From contig NZ_UTBZ01000140.1 of the NCBI RefSeq assembly GCF_900580865.1, positions 62,001 through 126,000 on the forward strand: a DNA stretch of 64,000 nucleotides. The letters are read 5' to 3'. A program made the position numbers and the translations under genes. Positions 51,787 through 60,594 of this stretch are shown here, in pieces; position 1 is the first letter of the stretch; each line of letters starts with the position of its first letter. Below the pieces are notes generated by a model that did not search any database, had not been told where the DNA came from, and saw nothing but the letters and a program-made list of their open reading frames with translations. This DNA comes from Pseudomonas viridiflava (lineage in GTDB: Bacteria > Pseudomonadota > Gammaproteobacteria > Pseudomonadales > Pseudomonadaceae).

Positions 51787-53538
51787 ATGAGTGAGTCTCG
51801 CCCCCAACCTTCTCTGAGCGCCCCGACCCCGACGCAAACGCGCCTGTCGTTTTGCGAAGCCACCCCGCGTGATCTCAAGCGCTGGATCGCCGGCCTGCCC
51901 AAGGCCAACATCGGCGAAACCGCTCGCCTGCTTTATCAAGGCCTGGGCGAACTCAACCAATTGCTCACGCCCAGCGATAACCGCCTCAACCTGCTGGAGC
52001 TGTTGCGACCCGAGGTGTATTTCGTCTGCCAGCATCTGGAGCGGCACTTTCTGCATCAGGCGATCATGCTCGACGAGCGCTCGCGCAAAATCAGTAATCT
52101 GTGTCAGGCCCTGCAAAGTCAATTGGCGATCGGTTACAAACAGATCGTGCTGCGGATTACGCCGAAGTACAGCAAGGATCGTGCAGCGCTGGTCGGCCTG
52201 GCTTTGCAACGGGCGACGCATGCGCTGAAGGGGCAACTGGTTCGCGCCACCCAGCTGTACAGTTCGCCGCCGGAGCATCTGTGGTTTGAACTGCATCAGC
52301 TCTATCGCACAGCGTGTGAGTTGCAGCTGCAACAGCGGCGCGTGCATGACGATCTGGCCAGCCTGACCACGGAGTTGAGCCTTGAACAGACCTACATCGC
52401 CGCCCTGCTCCTGGGCAGCGCGCGCTGCAATCAACTGCGCCAGAACCAGATCGCTCGGCTCGCCGAAGTGCTTGAACCGTGGAGCGCCCAGCTCAAGCTG
52501 CACCCCAGCAGTCCCGACCACGGCTTGTTTGCGGTCAGCGCCGAACTCGATGTCGGGCCGCGCTACCGCAGCATGTTTCGCAGCGAGCAGCGCGCCGGTC
52601 TGCTTGGCTTCGATCCGCAACCACTGGTGAACACACTCGAAGCACACTTACTGCATCAGGACACCTCCAAGCCTCTGCCCGTCCCGACCGGCCTGAGTTT
52701 CGACACGCTGCAACATTTGCATGCGTCTTGGGGCGAAGCGGCCGAACGCAGTTTTCAGCGCACCGTCGGCCAGGGCAATCTGACCGTGTGCGTGGGCATG
52801 AGCGCCCTGCACTTCTACCTCGGCGGCGAACGCAGCTTCAGCGACATGCTCAAACATCCCGGCGCCCGCGCAGCGAATTTCAGCAACGCCGTGGCCAAAG
52901 GTGAAAAGGACAGCTGGAGCCAGGCCTTCGACGCGGCACCGCAGAACAATGAGCAGTTTTTGCCTTACGAAGAAATCCAGTACGACCACCTCATCGAAGA
53001 CGAAAGCAGCGCCGACGCTGCGCCGCACTATCCGACTTACGCGTTGCCAGTGATCAATCACAGCCCCGGCGGTTACTGCCTGGGCTGGCCCAAAGAAGTC
53101 CCTGCCGAGTTGCAGGCCGGGGAAATGCTGGGAATTCAGGACAGCGCCAGTCTGGGCTGGAGCATCGCAGTGATTCGCTGGATTCGTCAGGTACGCGGCG
53201 GCGGCACGCAGATGGGCATTGAACTGGTGGCGCCGCACGCGCAGCCCTGCGGTTTGCAACTGGTGCGTTCGCGGGACGATCACAGCCAGTATCTGCGCGG
53301 ATTGTTACTGCCGGAGATCAGCGCGATCGATGTACCGGCGACGCTGCTTGCGCCGCGCCTGCCGTTTCAGGAGGGCAATAAAGTGCTGATCAACACCCAC
53401 GGCGAAGAACACCGCGCCGGGCTGGATCGGCGGGTGGCGAGTACGCACAGTTTCAGTCAGTTTGCCTATCGCTCGCTGGAGGCCGCACAGAATGGCGGTA
53501 GCGAGGAGGATTTTGATTCGTTATGGAAATCGCTTTGA
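51787..53538 (+). CDS. Conserved pseudomonad protein with PilZ-like C-terminal part
   Basis: 583 residues. The first ~390 are mostly alpha-helical and unrecognised (DLKRWIAGLPKANIGETARLLYQGLGELNQL at the start). About residues 415-500 show NHSPGGYCLGW, which fits the (D/N)xSxxG half of a PilZ c-di-GMP site, and IRWIRQVRGGGTQMGIELV, typical of the end of a PilZ barrel. A clear RxxxR half is not visible, so ligand binding is uncertain. No signal peptide or membrane helix. In PAO1 I recall a hypothetical gene and fimX between psd and serB; this gene likely matches the former, and fimX is absent here. Confidence 0.75.
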   Translation: MSESRPQPSLSAPTPTQTRLSFCEATPRDLKRWIAGLPKANIGETARLLYQGLGELNQLLTPSDNRLNLLELLRPEVYFVCQHLERHFLHQAIMLDERSRKISNLCQALQSQLAIGYKQIVLRITPKYSKDRAALVGLALQRATHALKGQLVRATQLYSSPPEHLWFELHQLYRTACELQLQQRRVHDDLASLTTELSLEQTYIAALLLGSARCNQLRQNQIARLAEVLEPWSAQLKLHPSSPDHGLFAVSAELDVGPRYRSMFRSEQRAGLLGFDPQPLVNTLEAHLLHQDTSKPLPVPTGLSFDTLQHLHASWGEAAERSFQRTVGQGNLTVCVGMSALHFYLGGERSFSDMLKHPGARAANFSNAVAKGEKDSWSQAFDAAPQNNEQFLPYEEIQYDHLIEDESSADAAPHYPTYALPVINHSPGGYCLGWPKEVPAELQAGEMLGIQDSASLGWSIAVIRWIRQVRGGGTQMGIELVAPHAQPCGLQLVRSRDDHSQYLRGLLLPEISAIDVPATLLAPRLPFQEGNKVLINTHGEEHRAGLDRRVASTHSFSQFAYRSLEAAQNGGSEEDFDSLWKSL

Positions 53539-53564
53539 GTATCAGATCTTGAATCGGTGGCGCG

Positions 53565-53638
53565 GCCTTCGCGAGCAGGCTCGCTCCCACATTGGAATGC
53601 ATTTCAAATGTGGGAGCGAGCCTGCTCACGAAGAGGCC
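53565..53638. repeat. REP-type inverted repeat pair C
   Basis: GGCCTTCGCGAGCAGGCTCG and its near-exact reverse complement flank a short centre, in the convergent gap before serB. The palindrome extends further out (GGCCTTCG/CGAAGAGGCC) than in copies A and B. Confidence 0.9.
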
Positions 53639-53657
53639 AAGTCAGGCAATAGAGATC

Positions 53658-54872
53658 TCAGAGCTGCCCATCACGATCACGGAAACCCAGCAGATACAGC
53701 ACGCCATCCAGACCCAACGTCGAAATCGCCTGCTTCGCCGATTGCTTGACCAGCGGCTTGGCGCGGAACGCCACCCCCAAACCGGCAATCGCCAGCATCG
53801 GCAGGTCATTCGCGCCGTCGCCGACCGCGATGGTCTGCTCCAGACGCAAACCTTCCTTGTGCGCCAACTCCTTCAGCAAATCAGCCTTGCGCTGCGCATC
53901 AACAATCGGCTCGATCGCCACGCCAGTGCACTTGCCGTCGACCACTTCCAGTTCGTTGGCGAACACATAGTCGATGCCGAGTTTGGCCTGCAGTTGCTTG
54001 GCGAAATAAGTGAAGCCACCGGACAGGATCGCGGTCTTGTAACCCAGGCGCTTGAGTTCGGCGAACAGTGTTTCGGCGCCCTCGGTCAGACGCAGCGAAG
54101 CGCCAATCGAATCCAGCACGCTGACATCCAGGCCTTTGAGCAAGGCCAGGCGCTCCTTGAAACTGGCGCGGAAGTCCAGTTCACCGGCCATGGCGCGCTC
54201 GGTGATTTCAGATACCTGCTCGCCCACCCCAGCAGCCTTGGCCAGTTCGTCGATGACCTCGGCTTCGATCAGTGTCGAGTCCATGTCGAACACCGCCAGA
54301 CGACGGTTGCGACGGAACAGCGAGTCTTCCTGGAAAGCGATGTCGACGTTCAGCTCCTGAGCGACGCTGAGGAATTCGGCACGCAGCGCCTGCGGATCAG
54401 CCGCCTCGCCACGCACGGAGAACTCGATGCAACCCTTGCCTTTGTCGGCTGGGGTGTCCAGCGGCATGCGACCCGACAGACGGTCAATGTGATCGATGTT
54501 CAAGCCATATTTGGCGGTGATCGAGCTGACCGCCTGCAATTGGCCGGCGGTAACCTTGCGGGTCAGCAGGGTGACGATGTGGCGTTTCTTGCCCTGATTG
54601 CCCACCCACTGCTGGTAATCCTCTTCGGACACCGGGGTGAAGCGCACCTGCTGGTCGAGCTCGTAGCCCTTGAACAGGATGTCCTTGAGCACGGATTTAC
54701 CCTGCTCGGAATCGGGGATTTCAACCAGGATGCCGAACGACAGGGTGTCGTGGATCACCGCCTGACCAATGTCGAGAATGTTCACACCACCTTGTGCCAG
54801 AACGCCGGTAATGGCCGCAGTCAGACCCGGACGGTCGACTCCCGTGATGTTAATCAGGACGATTTCGCGCAA
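53658..54872 (-). CDS. serB: Phosphoserine phosphatase
   Basis: 404 residues. Final step of serine synthesis. Two N-terminal ACT-like domains (REIVLINITGVDRPGLTAAI...) precede the HAD phosphatase with the nucleophile motif VFDMDSTLI, the GGFTYFA segment and VGDGANDLPML. It starts with TTG at 54872, with GGGGGTG upstream; another TTG lies five codons earlier at 54887, and no ATG fits. The doubled ACT region is usual for Pseudomonas and longer than in E. coli. Confidence 0.97.
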   Translation of the reverse strand: MREIVLINITGVDRPGLTAAITGVLAQGGVNILDIGQAVIHDTLSFGILVEIPDSEQGKSVLKDILFKGYELDQQVRFTPVSEEDYQQWVGNQGKKRHIVTLLTRKVTAGQLQAVSSITAKYGLNIDHIDRLSGRMPLDTPADKGKGCIEFSVRGEAADPQALRAEFLSVAQELNVDIAFQEDSLFRRNRRLAVFDMDSTLIEAEVIDELAKAAGVGEQVSEITERAMAGELDFRASFKERLALLKGLDVSVLDSIGASLRLTEGAETLFAELKRLGYKTAILSGGFTYFAKQLQAKLGIDYVFANELEVVDGKCTGVAIEPIVDAQRKADLLKELAHKEGLRLEQTIAVGDGANDLPMLAIAGLGVAFRAKPLVKQSAKQAISTLGLDGVLYLLGFRDRDGQL

Positions 54873-54943
54873 CGCGCACCCCCGCAACTGGAAAAAAACC
54901 GCATTCTACCCACTTTCAGTGACCATCGGGCACCGTGAGCGCT

Positions 54944-54971
54944 TTGCCGGTCTAGGGCCTGTCGCTATACT
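54944..54971 (+). promoter_or_regulatory. Candidate sigma-70 promoter for the YtjB/AhpA-type gene
   Basis: TTGCCG (54944-54949), 16 bases, TATACT (54966-54971), about 35 bases before the GTG start. Confidence 0.6.
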
Positions 54972-55006
54972 GCGCGTCAACTTCACGGACAAAAGAGCCG
55001 AGCTCA

Positions 55007-56512
55007 GTGAACCGGCCCACGCCAGTTAAAACCGATAACTTCTTCCTGCTGATCTTCCGTGCACTGCGCCACCGCCGTGTACCGATTGCATTGCGCATTG
55101 CCAGCCATAACGTGATCCTGGTCGCTCTGGCCCTGGTGATCTATGCCGGCGTGATGGGTTTGCAATTCAAGCAGGCCATGCACCAGCAAGCCGATGCGTT
55201 GGGCGAAAGCCTGACCACGCAGACCGCGACCTCTGCCACCGAGCTGTTGGTGTCCAACGACATCCTCAGCCTCAATGTGCTGCTCAACAACCTGACCAAG
55301 AACAAACTGGTGGCCCACGCGGCGATCTACAGCGTGGATAACCGCATCCTCGCCGAGTCCGGTCAGCGGCCCAAGCACAGCCTGCTGGGCGAAGCCGAGG
55401 GCATGTACGAGAGCAAGATCACCTTCCAGGACGTGACCGCCGGGCAACTGCGCATCAGCCTGGACATGGATCAGTTCCAGCAGCCGATGACCATCAGCCT
55501 GCAAAGCATGGGCATTCTCAGCGGGATTCTGTTGGCGCTATCGCTGGCTTTGAGCCTGCGCATGGGCCGCCATCTGTCGACGCCGTTGCTGCAATTGCGC
55601 GTATGGCTGCGCCGCATCGACGAACACACGCCGGGCATCGATCGTCAGGATGAAATCGGCGATCTGGCGCGTCAGTTGCACGCCAATTACGCGCCGGAGC
55701 CTGCACCGGAACCGGAGCCTGAGTTCGAGGACGAAGAAGACGAGCCGGAATTCGAGGTGCGCAACTTGCGTGATCCGAGTTTCGACGAAACCCGTCCGAT
55801 GGCCGCGCAGAAGCCTGCACCGCGGCATCTGGTCAGCACCGTCGAAGACGATGATGACGATGACGCGTTCGCCGACCTGCGCGACGAGTCGCTCAATGGC
55901 GCGCCGCAACCCGTTATCCGCCAGCCGTCGCCAAGCGTGCCGCAGCACACCGCCGTACTGGCCGTGCAACTGGGCTCGCAGGAGCAACTGCGCCGCTTGC
56001 CACGGGCACGTCTGGAAGAGTTGCAGGAGCGTTATCGCGACTGCCTCGATCAGGCCGCTTCGTTGTATCAGGGCGAAATCGAAACCCTGAACGACGGCAG
56101 CACGCTGATGCTGTTCCACACCGAAGACAGCGGTGACGATTACCTGACCAATGCGATCTGCTGCGGCGAGTTGCTGCGGGCACTGGGTCATCAGTTGCAG
56201 ATTGAAGTCGCGGACAGCGGCATCACCCTGCAATTGCAGCTGGGCCTGACCCTGGGTGATGAGCTGTTCGGGTTGAGCCAGATTGATTTGCTGCTGACTG
56301 ATTCGGCTCAGGACGCGCTGGCCTTGTCGCAACACAGCCGTAATCTGCTGCTGGTTGAGCGCAAGATCAGTGATGACGCGCTGATCCGTCAGCGTGCGCG
56401 GATCCGCCCGATTGCCAGCCCTGAGGGCGCTTGCTGCGTGGAGCGGTTGATGGAGCCTTACCCGTCGATGCTGGAACGGCAACTGGCGCGGATGCATGAG
56501 CGCCGGGCGTAA
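55007..56512 (+). CDS. YtjB/AhpA-type membrane protein with cyclase-like C-terminus
   Basis: 501 residues, starting with GTG. One membrane helix near residues 32-50, a ~110-residue periplasmic part and a second helix near 170-190 (ILSGILLALSLALSL) match the Smp/YtjB protein encoded beside serB in enterobacteria. A HAMP-like stretch and a very acidic linker (PEPEPEFEDEEDEPEFE) follow. The last ~190 residues have the strand and helix order of a class III nucleotide cyclase (VLAVQLGS..., ERYRDCLDQAASLYQGEIETLNDGSTLMLF, GDELFGLSQIDLLLTDSAQDALAL), but the first metal-binding aspartate is missing, so catalysis is unlikely. Function unknown; diverges from serB. Confidence 0.8.
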   Translation: MNRPTPVKTDNFFLLIFRALRHRRVPIALRIASHNVILVALALVIYAGVMGLQFKQAMHQQADALGESLTTQTATSATELLVSNDILSLNVLLNNLTKNKLVAHAAIYSVDNRILAESGQRPKHSLLGEAEGMYESKITFQDVTAGQLRISLDMDQFQQPMTISLQSMGILSGILLALSLALSLRMGRHLSTPLLQLRVWLRRIDEHTPGIDRQDEIGDLARQLHANYAPEPAPEPEPEFEDEEDEPEFEVRNLRDPSFDETRPMAAQKPAPRHLVSTVEDDDDDDAFADLRDESLNGAPQPVIRQPSPSVPQHTAVLAVQLGSQEQLRRLPRARLEELQERYRDCLDQAASLYQGEIETLNDGSTLMLFHTEDSGDDYLTNAICCGELLRALGHQLQIEVADSGITLQLQLGLTLGDELFGLSQIDLLLTDSAQDALALSQHSRNLLLVERKISDDALIRQRARIRPIASPEGACCVERLMEPYPSMLERQLARMHERRA

Positions 56513-56532
56513 GCCTAAGGTCTGAAACACGG

Positions 56533-56568
56533 AAGCCCGCAGACGAGTGATTGTCTGCGGGCTTTTTT
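56533..56568 (+). terminator. Terminator of the YtjB/AhpA-type gene
   Basis: AAGCCCGCAGAC pairs with GTCTGCGGGCTT across eight bases, followed by a run of T. Confidence 0.93.
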
Positions 56569-56587
56569 GTGGGCGTATCAGACTTTA

Positions 56588-56842
56588 AGAGCCCCTCACC
56601 CTAGCCCTCTCCCAAAGGGAGAGGGGACTGATTGGGGGATATTGCAGAGCTGCACCGACTTGAACGCCCAGCTGTGAATCCATAATCGCCAAGCGCTGCA
56701 GGTCGATGCATGGCGCCAGACACCTCGGTCGACACCTGCTCTACCGAATCCATAATCGCCAGGATCTTTCAGGTCGGCGTATGACGCCAGACACCTCGGT
56801 CGGCTCCCTCTCCCTCGGGGAGAGGGCTGGGGTGAGGGGCTT
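56588..56842. repeat. Palindrome-ended intergenic repeat with internal 70-base direct repeats
   Basis: The left end AGCCCCTCACCCTAGCCCTC is the reverse complement, with one change, of the right end near 56817-56841. Inside, two direct repeats start at 56676 and 56746 (GAATCCATAATCGCC), 70 bases apart, and each ends in CAGACACCTCGGTCG. No gene lies here. The end sequence is a common dispersed element in Pseudomonas genomes. Confidence 0.85.
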
Positions 56843-56865
56843 TTGATCCTCTAGCGCCCAGACAT

Positions 56866-56890
56866 AACAAAGCCCGCACAAGGCGGGCTC
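56866..56890 (-). terminator. Terminator of the PqiC-like gene
   Basis: AGCCCGC and GCGGGCT with a 5-base loop; on the minus strand TTTGTTAT follows. Confidence 0.75.
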
Positions 56891-56909
56891 TGTTCTGACT
56901 CGATCCAGT

Positions 56910-57620
56910 TTAGAAGCGGAACACTTCCATGTCGGTACGAATCGGCGATGCCATCGGAATCTTCGGCTGCTTCTCGGCTTCCGCCGCTGGCGCGGCCGGT
57001 TTCGGTGACGATTTACGCGGCGCCTCGGCCACCGGTGGCTGATTGGCCAGCGGTTTAAGCGCCACCGACAATTGCTCGGCCAGACGCTGCAGCAAAATGC
57101 CCTGCGCCTGCACCTGGGAAGCCGTGCTGCCGGCATGCAGCTCTTGCAGATGCACGATGCGGTTATCACGCACCTGACCACGACGATCGATCAGACGCCA
57201 TTGCGCATCGAGGATCGCCGGTTGTTTCTGACCGGAGTCCAGACGCGTGATGGTCAGCAATACCTGCACATCCGGGGTAAAACCGGTTGTGGCCGGTGCC
57301 AGCACCACACGCTGGCTGTCCAGATGGCCAGCGACCTGACGCATCAGCAACTGATCAATATCCGACGAAAGGCTGCCCGCCCAACGACCGTCGGTCGCCG
57401 CTTGCAGACTGCCGTCCGGTTGACGTTGCAGCAATGTCTCACGTTGCAGGTAATCGGCTACGACTACCGGGCCCAACAAAACTGCCATGCCCGCGCTTTG
57501 CGCAGGCTGAACCGGACTTCCGCTGTCCAGTTGATACAGCGACACCGGCTGGTGAACGCTGCAACCCGCCAGGCCAAGAACGCCGGCGAGCAGGAAAATA
57601 AGGGGGCGCAGAGCAGTCAT
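56910..57620 (-). CDS. PqiC/YmbA-like outer-membrane lipoprotein
   Basis: 236 residues. The signal peptide ends in a lipobox, LAGC, giving a lipid-anchored protein. The body (VSLYQLDSG, LLGPVVVADYLQRETLL, WAGSLSSDIDQLLMRQV) matches the ABC-type transport auxiliary lipoprotein family (DUF330), which in E. coli sits with PqiAB and MCE-domain proteins that move lipids across the envelope. Here no pqiA or pqiB lies next to it; it stands alone downstream of a gap after parC. The C-terminal tail is Pro/Ala/Lys-rich. An ATG at 57623 directly precedes the chosen one. Confidence 0.85.
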   Translation of the reverse strand: MTALRPLIFLLAGVLGLAGCSVHQPVSLYQLDSGSPVQPAQSAGMAVLLGPVVVADYLQRETLLQRQPDGSLQAATDGRWAGSLSSDIDQLLMRQVAGHLDSQRVVLAPATTGFTPDVQVLLTITRLDSGQKQPAILDAQWRLIDRRGQVRDNRIVHLQELHAGSTASQVQAQGILLQRLAEQLSVALKPLANQPPVAEAPRKSSPKPAAPAAEAEKQPKIPMASPIRTDMEVFRF

Positions 57621-57797
57621 CATCCCGTCCAGGTGGCCGCCACAAGGCTGACCACAGTGAAAATACTCAATAAATATGAAGAACGCTCGGCCACGCCGGC
57701 GCTTGGAAAGGCCATATCATCCGTGAATATGCGTTCCGACTCCAGCGCCAAAGCGTCGATCTACGCGTTAAATCGTGGATCGACGCCTCTAGGACGC

Positions 57798-60062
57798 CTA
57801 ATTGAGGTTTTCGACGAGCAGCGCATCCACTCTCTGGAAGCCCCTTGGAAGCTTGTTGCCACGACGTCCACGCTCACCTTTGTAGTGTTCAAGGTCGTCA
57901 GCCTTCAGCGACAAGGTGCGTTTTCCGGCCTGCAACACCAAGGTTGCGCCTTCCGGAATGACGGCGATGTCCGTGACATATTCTTCGCGACTGGCCACAC
58001 GTTCACCGGAAATACCGATGATCTTGTTGCCTTTGCCCTTACCTAATTGTGGCAGATCGCTGATTTTGAAGATCAGCAGGCGACCTTCGGTCGTGACCGA
58101 GGCCAGCCAGTTGTGCTCACGATCGGCCACCGGACGCGGCGCGATCACTTTGGCGTTGTTCGGCAGGCTCAACAGGGCTTTACCGGCCTTGTTCTTGGCT
58201 TGCAGGTCTTCACCCTTAACGACGAAGCCGTAACCGGCATCGGAGGCGATCACGTACAACGCGTCGTCTTCCGGCATCAGCACGCATTCAAACGAAGCGC
58301 CCGGTGGCGGCGTCAGACGACCGGTCAACGGCTCGCCCTGGCCACGCGCCGACGGCAATGTGTGCGCAGCGACCGAATAGCTGCGACCGGTGGAGTCAAT
58401 CACCACGGCAGACTGGTTGGAGCGCCCCGCCGCCGAGGTCTTGAAGCCGTCGCCAGCCTTGTACGACAGGCCGGTGGCGTCGATGTCGTGACCCTTGGCC
58501 GAACGGATCCAGCCTTTTTCCGAGAGGACGACGGTGACTTTCTCGTTCGGCAGCAGATCGTGCTCGGTCAGCGCTTTGGCTTCGGCGCGCTCGACGATTG
58601 GCGAGCGGCGGTCGTCGCCATAGGTTTCGGCGTCCTTGATCAGCTCGGTGCGCACCAGTTTTTTCAACTTGGCTTCGCTGCCCAGCAGCGCTTGCAGCTT
58701 GGCTTGTTCCTTGAGCAGTTCGTCCTGCTCGTCGCGCAGCTTCATCTCTTCCAGTCGCGCCAACTGACGCAGACGGGTGTCGAGGATGTAGTCGGCCTGA
58801 ATCTCGCTGAGGGCGAAACGCTCGATCAGCTTGGCTTTCGGATGCTCCTCGGTACGGATGATGTGGATCACTTCATCGAGGTTGAGGTAGGCAATCAACA
58901 AACCGTCCAACAGGTGCAGACGACGCTCGACTTTATCGAGGCGGAATTGCAGGCGGCGACGCACGGTCTGCACGCGGAATTCCAGCCACTCGACCAGCAA
59001 GGCGCGGAGGTTTTTCAGCTGTGGCTTGCCGTCCAGACCGATGATGTTGACGTTGACCCGATAGGTCGACTCCAGCTCGGTGCTGGCGAACAGGTGCTGC
59101 ATCAGCGCGTCGTGGTCGACACGGCTGTTGACCGGAATGATCACGATGCGGCACGGGTTTTCGTGGTCGGATTCGTCGCGCAGGTCAGCGATCTGCGGGG
59201 CTTTCGACGGCTTGGCCTGCATCAGTGCGGCGATCTGCTCCAGCACTTTCGCACCGGAGACCTGGTGCGGCAGCGCGGTGACGATGATGTCGCCGTCTTC
59301 GACGTGGTAGACGGCGCGCATGCGCACCGAGCCCTTGCCGGTTTCGTACATTTTCAGCAGATCGGCGCGCGGGGTGATGATTTCCGCTTCGGTCGGATAA
59401 TCCGGGCCTTGAATGTGTTCGCAGAGCTGTTCGACCGTGGCTTTCGGCTCATCCAGCAGACGCACACAAGCGGTGGCGACTTCGCGCAGATTGTGCGGCG
59501 GCACGTCGGTGGCCATACCCACGGCGATGCCGGTGGTGCCGTTGAGCAGGATGTTTGGCAGGCGCGCCGGCAGCACCAGCGGCTCCTGCAGGGTGCCGTC
59601 GAAGTTCGGCCCCCAGTCGGCAGTGCCCTGGCCCAGTTCGCTGAGCAGCACTTCGGAGTAACGCGACAGGCGCGCTTCGGTGTAACGCATGGCGGCAAAG
59701 GACTTCGGATCGTCCGGCGCACCCCAGTTGCCCTGGCCGTCGACCAGCGTGTAGCGATAGCTGAACGGCTGGGCCATCAGCACCATCGCTTCATAGCACG
59801 CCGAGTCGCCGTGCGGGTGGAACTTGCCGAGCACGTCACCGACGGTACGCGCCGATTTCTTGTGCTTGGAATCGGCGTCCAGCCCCAGCTCGCTCATCGC
59901 ATAAATGATGCGACGCTGTACCGGTTTCAGACCGTCGCCGATATGCGGCAGCGCACGGTCCATGATCACGTACATGGAGTAGTTGAGGTAGGCACTTTCG
60001 GTGAAGTCAGCCAGCGATCGGCGTTCTACGCCGTCTAAGCTGTCTGCAAGGATGTCGCTCAT
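57798..60062 (-). CDS. parC: DNA topoisomerase IV subunit A
   Basis: 754 residues. Decatenates daughter chromosomes with ParE. Catalytic Tyr127 lies in AAMRYTEARLS. The quinolone-resistance region reads HPHGDSACYEAMV with Ser87 and Glu91, the susceptible form. The C-terminal beta-pinwheel domain follows from about residue 490. The start is MSDILADSLDGVERR at 60062; the 21-codon extension upstream overlaps the protease-like gene and is rejected. It follows that gene by seven bases. Confidence 0.98.
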   Translation of the reverse strand: MSDILADSLDGVERRSLADFTESAYLNYSMYVIMDRALPHIGDGLKPVQRRIIYAMSELGLDADSKHKKSARTVGDVLGKFHPHGDSACYEAMVLMAQPFSYRYTLVDGQGNWGAPDDPKSFAAMRYTEARLSRYSEVLLSELGQGTADWGPNFDGTLQEPLVLPARLPNILLNGTTGIAVGMATDVPPHNLREVATACVRLLDEPKATVEQLCEHIQGPDYPTEAEIITPRADLLKMYETGKGSVRMRAVYHVEDGDIIVTALPHQVSGAKVLEQIAALMQAKPSKAPQIADLRDESDHENPCRIVIIPVNSRVDHDALMQHLFASTELESTYRVNVNIIGLDGKPQLKNLRALLVEWLEFRVQTVRRRLQFRLDKVERRLHLLDGLLIAYLNLDEVIHIIRTEEHPKAKLIERFALSEIQADYILDTRLRQLARLEEMKLRDEQDELLKEQAKLQALLGSEAKLKKLVRTELIKDAETYGDDRRSPIVERAEAKALTEHDLLPNEKVTVVLSEKGWIRSAKGHDIDATGLSYKAGDGFKTSAAGRSNQSAVVIDSTGRSYSVAAHTLPSARGQGEPLTGRLTPPPGASFECVLMPEDDALYVIASDAGYGFVVKGEDLQAKNKAGKALLSLPNNAKVIAPRPVADREHNWLASVTTEGRLLIFKISDLPQLGKGKGNKIIGISGERVASREEYVTDIAVIPEGATLVLQAGKRTLSLKADDLEHYKGERGRRGNKLPRGFQRVDALLVENLN

Positions 60063-60069
60063 GCGGGCC

Positions 60070-60594
60070 TCATCGGTTCGTTGTCTGGCGCAGCAGCATG
60101 GTGCCACCGCGCTGAGTAAATTCAAGTTTGTTCAGGGCGCTCATGCCGAGCAGCACCTGATCGCCATGCAGCCCCGGCGCCACCAGTGCGCGGACGTCGC
60201 GCAGCACGATGTCGCCCAGTTGCAGGCGGGCAATTTTGGTTCGATAGCCCTGGCTCAAGCCGTTGGCCGTGCTCAGGGTCACGCCGAAACCTTCTTCCAG
60301 CTTCAAACGTTTGGCCAGATCCGCCGGGATCGCCACGTCAGTGGCGCCGGTGTCGAGCAAAAACTCCACCGGTTCGCCGTTGATCTGCCCGCTGGCGACA
60401 AAATGCCCTTGAGCATTGCCGGCCAGTTTCACTTCGATAAAACCTTCGCCCTGTTCCGAACTGACCACCACGTTCGGATTCTGCTGGCGCTGCTCCCACT
60501 GGCCGAAAAACCGCGTCGCCAGAAACAGCGCCGCACACCACGCCAGAATCATCAGCACCCGACCGGCGCGCTTGCCCGGTGGTTGCTGGCTCAT
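60070..60594 (-). CDS. Membrane-anchored retropepsin-like aspartic protease
   Basis: 174 residues. One N-terminal membrane helix (VLMILAWCAALFLATRFF) precedes a clan AA aspartic protease domain with the catalytic LLDTGATDVAIP near residue 80 and the later VLLGMSALNKLEF. Such single-domain proteins would have to dimerise to form the active site. Substrate unknown. The start overlaps the stop of the next upstream gene by four bases (ATGA), and parC starts seven bases after its stop. Confidence 0.88.
   Translation of the reverse strand: MSQQPPGKRAGRVLMILAWCAALFLATRFFGQWEQRQQNPNVVVSSEQGEGFIEVKLAGNAQGHFVASGQINGEPVEFLLDTGATDVAIPADLAKRLKLEEGFGVTLSTANGLSQGYRTKIARLQLGDIVLRDVRALVAPGLHGDQVLLGMSALNKLEFTQRGGTMLLRQTTNR

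Noticed and set aside
58047..60038. 663-codon plus-strand open frame opposite parC
   Set aside because: Shadow of parC; no ribosome site, no known domain.
57798..60062. Quinolone-resistance change in parC
   Set aside because: Ser87 and Glu91 are both the susceptible residues.
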